Shown here one piece after another: positions 27,301 through 31,442 of a DNA stretch of 31,442 bases (its first letter is position 1; each line of letters starts with the position of its first letter). The position numbers were made by a program, and so were the translations under genes. The stretch is from the IMG/VR virus record IMGVR_UViG_3300043411_000221, positions 1-31,442 of that record; one strand, written 5' to 3'. The DNA is from a virus. Under the pieces are notes generated by a model. It did no database searches. It was not told where the DNA came from and saw only the letters and a program-made list of their open reading frames with translations.

Positions 27301-27937
27301 GGAGCAGGAGGTTAACACTCAGAAGTGGATCGAACTAGCTGGCCAAGCAAATCAGGCTCAGGAAGAGTACGAAAGTTTGGCGGCGTATAGTAGTGAGCAG
27401 CAGCAGCGAGGCCAACCTAGGGGTCCGGAGTCTAAGTTCTCCAATGTTAGGTCGAAGGTAGAGGGCTACTTGTTTGGGCTGTACCAGGCGTTGGATGCCC
27501 CCCACCAGACCTACGAGAATGCATTGAGGGGGTCTGCTGAAGAACCGAATAGGTCCCCTCCAGATCTGTTCAAGAGCCCAGACCCAGATTCTCTAGTCGC
27601 TCCCCCCTTCGGTGCTAGTAACCGTAGCGGGTTGGGGGATCCAGTTGCAACTGCACTGCAAGGAAGCTCAGCTGCTGCTGACTTGAAGAACAAGTGGGAT
27701 TCATTTGGGAAGAACTTGCAAGATAAGACCAAACGTACACAGTTGACCCAGGAGATTGCAGCCCTACGCGCTAAGCTAGCCAGGTTAGAAAAGCGCAAGC
27801 AAGACCTGATTGCGGAAGGAACTCCGACGTCGCATGTAGCTGGTAACACGGATACCATCGAAAAGCTAGACAAGGATATTGAGGCGACTCGGCAAGAGCT
27901 AACCCAGAAAGAGGCTGAGCTTGCTCAGATTACCTAA
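24305..27937 (+). CDS. Baseplate hub protein (gp27/gpD-like) with large C-terminal extension
   Basis: The first 500 residues fit a tail hub: an early beta barrel (YITQLQVDLSLDSVPGSASI, IFWGLITEVSDSYSSGEHTV), a helical middle, then EFYMDVTGDIVFKPP, PELRIGYPIYIAAKDQVWY and ISHNIAFGG..STTLQLTARRE, the closing barrel typical of late-control-D/gp27 proteins. The hub trimer would connect the tube to the spike. At 1210 aa it is two to three times the usual length. The extension has a segment HPKTGRIVGYPNVVMVYTRP, a beta region, a CACQMG motif, and two probable coiled coils near 942-1035 and 1139-1210. The next gene, the spike, starts immediately after the stop. ATG 24305 follows GATAGGTAA. Confidence 0.8.
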   Translation: MARSPFQGTYQPNVRPTVVMAPDALVYINGEVDIIGCGSCKKRFDFGKYITQLQVDLSLDSVPGSASITMSIPRHVVDDFFFDGVPLVTAMMEVEIFAKGFYLLEGLPQYYPIFWGLITEVSDSYSSGEHTVTIQCADILKWWEICRMNVNPAFGATPQAGNNIFGNVFFGTNPYDAIYTLANMAFGDVIIGTGSLVNLSKEASQPSTFSAVLGDIMLYWASRFSRIRSNLLLYGVNGVAVRGDSIAQAYETGRARTPIAATAVRNANSNPQGGSNATQLIFDPTDPGVTAFRTQFAQAGQINFWQSEYQTKLEIANACKEAIGFEFYMDVTGDIVFKPPFYNLDIISNKPVSWIQDIDTIDWNFSENEAEVVTQISLQGSFGGNVDYGFSEEMVPSTSVTDYHLLRKYGWRPHTYNSEFMGDPLMMYYHGLDILDRLNSRRHQGTVTIPIRPELRIGYPIYIAAKDQVWYIKGISHNIAFGGRASTTLQLTARREKFKAPKGISSLKMTGDTSDAAFRKAQAAYVKLMAANDKNASKAQKDKNAALSVSSPQNPTKAKKDTGDPGPPNTKELARKTFELELGDAATFPPIKVDDSRVSDAYEPLILRHPKTGRIVGYPNVVMVYTRPFDNKLSEKAYAGIAGQKPPGKNPEVKTANKGKVENTQKQNLIKTLNAFTSTDVMSQLLKHGQNKYQYGVTSSGSYVYAHDKSKVVTQFALIPASNITVTKDTDEVNAKDNPLKGGTTMVRPVSDERGFEVIGHFRYGRGVALRDGSLILNENVSGGTNTRTNPGIQFALSGDLFATLTAQSQGLTSVASAYANPADAIARMQPEDLQTAGILVPGGTDGHKKPQFDDTKENFVESAPLGSGIKTAPSVEAGQLSRALTLAEMSVREDATLPNDDKCACQMGRADLAFINIGYSVKTLNGAVPDTSELYKQAVVQLNSADASRKELAAQEAAADKVMTATTAAIDDLRRRLSNTSDPSVQNTLSVQIAKLKKEQEVNTQKWIELAGQANQAQEEYESLAAYSSEQQQRGQPRGPESKFSNVRSKVEGYLFGLYQALDAPHQTYENALRGSAEEPNRSPPDLFKSPDPDSLVAPPFGASNRSGLGDPVATALQGSSAAADLKNKWDSFGKNLQDKTKRTQLTQEIAALRAKLARLEKRKQDLIAEGTPTSHVAGNTDTIEKLDKDIEATRQELTQKEAELAQIT

Positions 27938-30115
27938 GTGAGTAACGTACCCTACGGTAAAATACCAGGTAAAGAGTTCGTAGATGGCGATGACCAGAGG
28001 TACGCTCATACTCGGGTAGGAATCATTACACGCGTTGACGCTCAGCATTTGAAGTGCGATGTACGAGTTCTCAGTGGTTCTGAGCAAAGGTTCGAGGTAG
28101 ACCTCACTCAGTCGATGGCTGGGCCGCGAAGCTTCTTTGGTGGTATTCCAGAAGTCAACTCGATTGTCCTCATTGCCTACAGGAAAATCCACAAGCAAGT
28201 ATTTGATGCGGTTATCCTTGGGTACCTGCCAACGGGCAACCTGCTAGGGCTCAAGTTCGATCCCCTTAGTCCTGTAGACCCTGGAGATGTGGGGCCAGCG
28301 GATGTAGCAGGGGCGGTAAAGGTCTACGGTAAGACGATCCGATACAAGCGGATTACAGGTAAGCCCGGTGACATTCTAGGGATGAGCGCTTCCGGATCTG
28401 AGATGGTCCTCTCAGAGGATGTGAAGTTCTGTAATCGAGCGGGAGACCTAGCTGAGCTACGAGATGTAGACCGTACTTGGGTAACTCAGGCGCTCCATCG
28501 AGTAGAGGCAGACTCCGCATCTTACCTATTTTCCGGGGCTGCTCGACGTGGAGGCATGAACTTACCTGTTGACATCTTCCAGAAGGACAAGGATGGTAAG
28601 CTCTCTCGTACAGTTAAGACCCAAGATCAGAGGTTCTTCGGGAGAGACGAGCTTGGTAGTGCTGGAGTAGGTACCAACACATTCGTTAACCCGACTACTG
28701 GGAAGGTCCTAGATCGGATCAACGCAGACGAAGAGTTTCCACCTCTGACTTACTCGAATGGGCGTCAGGTATTCTACGCCTCTGGAAATCAGGCCACCAA
28801 CTTTGAGGATGTGCTCAACGGTGGTACGGGAAGGGCCTTCACTGAGCGTAGGCTAGAGATTAGACACGACACAGACCTACAGCAAGAAGTACTGGAGGAA
28901 GTAGACGGCTTCTCGATGGACCGTCCCAGGGTCTACATAGAGCAAGTATTTGGTACCGTCATTGGTAACGACCCCTTCTCTAGTCTAGGTCAACGTCAGT
29001 ATGGGCGAATCCTAAAGCCAGCCCTCTTTGAGGACTTTGACCAGACCGCTCGGCCAAGTGGGTTCCGCATGGAGGAGGCAGCACGGCCCCCAAGCGTGTC
29101 GATTGACGAAGCCATGAATATGGCGGCAGCTTACTTGTTTACGGTCTCTCCTCCTCAGAGTGCGTCAAAAAACAAGTTTGCAGTGGCGGTCAGTAAGCAG
29201 GGCAAGCTGTTCCTGAACGTGCCTGGATCAACCGTAGAGAACCAGCTCACGAACAATATCTCAGCTGAGGTGAACATGGAGGGAGCCCTGAAGGCTCGGC
29301 TCGGTGCTTCTACCCCAGACAGGATCTCCCTCCACTTGACATTAGAGGGTGGAGTTTTCCTGGACATTGGGTCTAACAAGGATGGGGAGGTAATCACCAC
29401 CAACTTCCGAGGTGCTGTAAAGCAGTCCTACAAGGGTGGAAACAGCGTAAATGATACGGCACAGAGCGTTGACATCGGAGGTAACACGGAGACCTACGTG
29501 GGTGGAAACGACCGCCAAGTAGTCAATGGAGCGTACTCTAAGCGAGTGGACGGTGGGTACAGTGTCCACGCGGGTAGAATCGCAATGAACGGCTTGAATG
29601 GGTTTTCAGGTAACTTTGGAGAGTATAACCTACTAGTTTCTGGGAAGACTCAGACTCAGTACGCTTTAGCCGTCCTAGAAACGATCGCACTAGGAGGCAA
29701 GATCTCCACGATTCTGGCTGGAGCTAAGGTCCAAAACCTACTTGCTGGAGCCATGGTCACAAATGTGCTGGCAGGGGCAACTTCATTCAACAATGCAGCT
29801 GGAGCCTTTTCGGTTCTGGTTGGGGTCGGGGCTATTGGTCTCACTACGGGAGCTGGAGCTATTGGAGTAACTACCGCAGCTGGAGCTATCTCTTTGGCAA
29901 CTGGGCTAGGAGCCGTGTCAATTGTGGGCACTCTTGCCGTAAGTGTGGTATCAGGAGTAGCCATATCTCTCATGGCTCCTCAGGTCCTACTAGGAGGGCC
30001 AGCCGCTGTACTAGGAGTCTCTCGTGGTTTGCCAATGATGCCCCCCCTTGCTCCCAGTTTGGATTGGGTAACAGGTTTGCCCTTGGCCGGTTCTTGTTTG
30101 ATTCGAAGTATTTAG
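27938..30115 (+). CDS. Baseplate spike protein (gp5/gpV-like) with beta-helical tip
   Basis: Central spike, 725 aa, starting at a GTG directly after the hub stop. The N-terminal 100 residues fit an OB-fold (RVGIITRVDAQHLKCDVRVL ... IPEVNSIVLIAY ... DAVILGYLP) as in gpV/gp5. A middle domain follows (RPRVYIEQVFGTVIGNDP, QRQYGRILKP). Residues about 400-580 repeat strands with GG and N (SVDIGGNTETYVGGNDRQVV), typical of a triple-stranded beta-helix. Residues about 592-680 form at least eight nonapeptides beginning (A/V/L)GA. The extreme C-terminus is hydrophobic and Pro-rich, and could bind a tip protein. It would be trimeric and puncture the outer layer. No lysozyme domain is inserted, in contrast to T4 gp5. 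Confidence 0.82.
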   Translation: MSNVPYGKIPGKEFVDGDDQRYAHTRVGIITRVDAQHLKCDVRVLSGSEQRFEVDLTQSMAGPRSFFGGIPEVNSIVLIAYRKIHKQVFDAVILGYLPTGNLLGLKFDPLSPVDPGDVGPADVAGAVKVYGKTIRYKRITGKPGDILGMSASGSEMVLSEDVKFCNRAGDLAELRDVDRTWVTQALHRVEADSASYLFSGAARRGGMNLPVDIFQKDKDGKLSRTVKTQDQRFFGRDELGSAGVGTNTFVNPTTGKVLDRINADEEFPPLTYSNGRQVFYASGNQATNFEDVLNGGTGRAFTERRLEIRHDTDLQQEVLEEVDGFSMDRPRVYIEQVFGTVIGNDPFSSLGQRQYGRILKPALFEDFDQTARPSGFRMEEAARPPSVSIDEAMNMAAAYLFTVSPPQSASKNKFAVAVSKQGKLFLNVPGSTVENQLTNNISAEVNMEGALKARLGASTPDRISLHLTLEGGVFLDIGSNKDGEVITTNFRGAVKQSYKGGNSVNDTAQSVDIGGNTETYVGGNDRQVVNGAYSKRVDGGYSVHAGRIAMNGLNGFSGNFGEYNLLVSGKTQTQYALAVLETIALGGKISTILAGAKVQNLLAGAMVTNVLAGATSFNNAAGAFSVLVGVGAIGLTTGAGAIGVTTAAGAISLATGLGAVSIVGTLAVSVVSGVAISLMAPQVLLGGPAAVLGVSRGLPMMPPLAPSLDWVTGLPLAGSCLIRSI

Positions 30116-30122
30116 TGAGCGC

Positions 30123-30218
30123 ATGTTGCTCGTCAAAAGTGACTGTACAGACCCCGAAGTTTTCCGTCGTGTCGCTCGTTACCTAGAAACGGGTAAGTTA
30201 GAGACCACATGCTCTTAA
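30123..30218 (+). CDS. Possible 31-aa small protein
   Basis: A short frame, MLLVKSDCTDPEVFRRVARY followed by LETGKLETTCS, starts seven bases after the spike stop with AGTGAG upstream, and overlaps the start of the next gene by ten bases. The compact spacing and helical charged sequence fit a small translated gene or a leader for coupling. There is no homology evidence, and it may be non-coding. Confidence 0.35.
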   Translation: MLLVKSDCTDPEVFRRVARYLETGKLETTCS

Positions 30219-30775
30219 TGCCTAACCTCACTCTAGCAATTATCCAGGGCCTTGCCTCAGGTGGGGTAGTAGGTCCTGCTGTTCCACAACTAGCCCAAGG
30301 AATTGCGGGCGGGATCATGCGATGGGTCCCCCTTCTCATTGTGAGCACTGTGGATACAGGGACCTATGGGGTAGGGTCGGGTATGGCTCCATTCGCATTG
30401 GATGTGGGGTCACTTACGACCAACCTTATGAATGCCTATGCCGTGAACGGTCAGCTTGGTCCTATGTCCAAACCCGAGGCAAAGGGGCTAGCTTCTGGAC
30501 TAGCTTCTGGTTTTGCGCAAGGGATCATGAAGACGAGTCATGCTACGACAGGGTCTGGGGATGCCCTGGCTAGAGTCTTTGGCCCTCTCGCATTTAGCTC
30601 TCTGGAGCAAGGTTTCAAGGCTGCTGGGATGAAGGGGCCTTCCTCAGTGAAAAAGTGCAAGGCAATCTCTACCGCCCTTTTTCTAGGGCTTCAGTTGTTT
30701 CAGATGCCAATCAAAATCCTAGGTCCATCGTCCCCCTCTCCTGGAGGGGGTTCTGGCATCGGTAGAGTCTACTAA
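30209..30775 (+). CDS. Hypothetical baseplate-region protein, Gly/Ala-rich
   Basis: A 188-aa protein between spike and baseplate genes, unrecognised. It is rich in Gly, Ala, Ser and Pro, with hydrophobic stretches (PNLTLAIIQGLASGGVVGPA, ISTALFLGLQLFQMPIKIL) that are not clean membrane helices. A tandem repeat encodes LASGLASG near residue 95, and the C-terminus is PSSPSPGGGSG. Two in-frame ATGs are possible: 30209 (after AGAGA) or 30218, overlapping the small frame's TAA. Position suggests a baseplate or spike-accessory component. Confidence 0.6.
   Translation: MLLMPNLTLAIIQGLASGGVVGPAVPQLAQGIAGGIMRWVPLLIVSTVDTGTYGVGSGMAPFALDVGSLTTNLMNAYAVNGQLGPMSKPEAKGLASGLASGFAQGIMKTSHATTGSGDALARVFGPLAFSSLEQGFKAAGMKGPSSVKKCKAISTALFLGLQLFQMPIKILGPSSPSPGGGSGIGRVY
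30488..30511 (+). repeat. Tandem 12-bp repeat, two units
   Basis: CTAGCTTCTGGA at 30488-30499 is followed at once by CTAGCTTCTGGT at 30500-30511. It encodes LASG twice in frame within the Gly/Ala-rich protein. Confidence 0.85.
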
Positions 30776-30783
30776 GAGGTTTC

Positions 30784-31442
30784 ATGGGATTCTCGCTAAA
30801 AGGTTACGTCTTAGAGAAGCCACGGGTTGGAGCTTCCAATTCCGCCTATACTAGCTCTCCGGACAACGTGATCTCCGACTCTGGAGCGTATAGCTCCACT
30901 TTTGGTTTGGATGAGACAAGTCCTGGACGGGTGGAGTACCTCACCTCCGTGCTTGTAGATGGCGACCTTGCAAACGCTGAGTTTGGGTGGACGAAGAACG
31001 AGTCGTCCTTTCAACGGTTTGAGTTCGACGGGGCTGAGCAACGCTTTCGTCCTATGCAGGGTTCGGTTCGACTTGAGGTTGGGACTGTAGACACTACCTC
31101 GAACACAACACGATTGAAGCTACCTAAGCCTACTTTGTCAGCGGCTATAGCGCCTTATCGGCTAGCCGTGGGTAGTGTGGGTAGCGGTACCACGGTGAAT
31201 ATAGTTACCGTAGCGACAGATGGTAACTTCGGGAGTCCAGTTAGCGGTACCGTCGAGTTGTCCCTAGCCACGGGAAACTTGCACTGGAACACTACAGACC
31301 TGGCTACAACGTTCCTAGGCCAGAAGGCGTTCTTTCAACGTCAGACATTTTACTCCATCAAGGAGTCTACTGGACGTATTGGAGTTGCAGGGGCCTCCTT
31401 GCTCCTCAACCCTCTCCCTAAGACAGGACAGTTCCCTCTTGT
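30784..31442 (+). CDS. Baseplate protein, 5' part only
   Basis: An open frame from ATG 30784 (AAGAGGT upstream) to the right edge, 219 codons with no stop. It is beta-rich: VEYLTSVLVDGDLANAEFGW, SVRLEVGTVDTTSNTTRLKL, then VELSLATGNLHWNTTDLATT, LGQKAFFQRQTFYS and ESTGRIG. The latter stretch recalls the N-terminal region of very large baseplate proteins in myoviruses. Its place after hub and spike supports a baseplate (wedge or gp6/J-like region) function. The C-terminal part, needed for a firm call, is outside the window. Confidence 0.65.
   Translation, partial: MGFSLKGYVLEKPRVGASNSAYTSSPDNVISDSGAYSSTFGLDETSPGRVEYLTSVLVDGDLANAEFGWTKNESSFQRFEFDGAEQRFRPMQGSVRLEVGTVDTTSNTTRLKLPKPTLSAAIAPYRLAVGSVGSGTTVNIVTVATDGNFGSPVSGTVELSLATGNLHWNTTDLATTFLGQKAFFQRQTFYSIKESTGRIGVAGASLLLNPLPKTGQFPL

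Overview
The window is a late structural region of a large tailed bacteriophage (or a prophage or metagenomic phage contig) with a contractile, myovirus-type tail. Every gene I can support lies on the + strand. The recognisable order is: tail sheath (119-4408), an interposed accessory block of about 10 kb (4409-14519), tail tube (14520-15260), two tail-assembly-chaperone-like genes (15357-17742), tape measure (17745-21287), two related tail-hub/LysM-side proteins, the second carrying a lytic transglycosylase domain (21287-24295), a large gp27/gpD-like baseplate hub (24305-27937), a gp5/gpV-like spike (27938-30115), a small baseplate-region gene, and the 5' part of another baseplate protein running off the right edge. 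Host and taxon cannot be named from the sequence. Oversized tail proteins (sheath 1429 aa, hub 1210 aa) and cargo inside the tail cluster suggest a large-genome myovirus.

The accessory block separates sheath from tube, which are neighbours in many myoviruses. It starts right after a strong intrinsic terminator (4443-4476). It holds (i) a 755-aa fusion of two DNA-binding repeats, zinc-binding segments including a Ros/MucR-like finger, a PD-(D/E)XK/Vsr-like nuclease and a DNA methyltransferase with an SPPY motif; (ii) a 71-aa hypothetical protein; (iii) a UvrD-like SF1 helicase with a long novel N-terminal extension; (iv) two phage hypotheticals, one weakly reminiscent of DHH phosphoesterases; (v) a 595-aa protein with duplicated modules; (vi) a free-standing HNH homing-type endonuclease whose start lies in a long hairpin. 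The helicase core sits in a 2.9-kb stretch with no CTAG tetranucleotide, although CTAG is common in the rest of the window, so it is probably a recent import.

From 14520 on, the genes form a compact operon-like series (gaps of a few bases or stop/start overlaps), except for a 96-base gap before the first chaperone. That gap shares a GATCAAAnTCCC motif with the region upstream of the sheath. Together these genes would build the tube, set tail length, and form the hub, cell-wall-degrading enzyme and spike of the baseplate. I saw no tRNA, rRNA, CRISPR array, IS element or integrase. No stretch longer than 300 bases lacks a gene.
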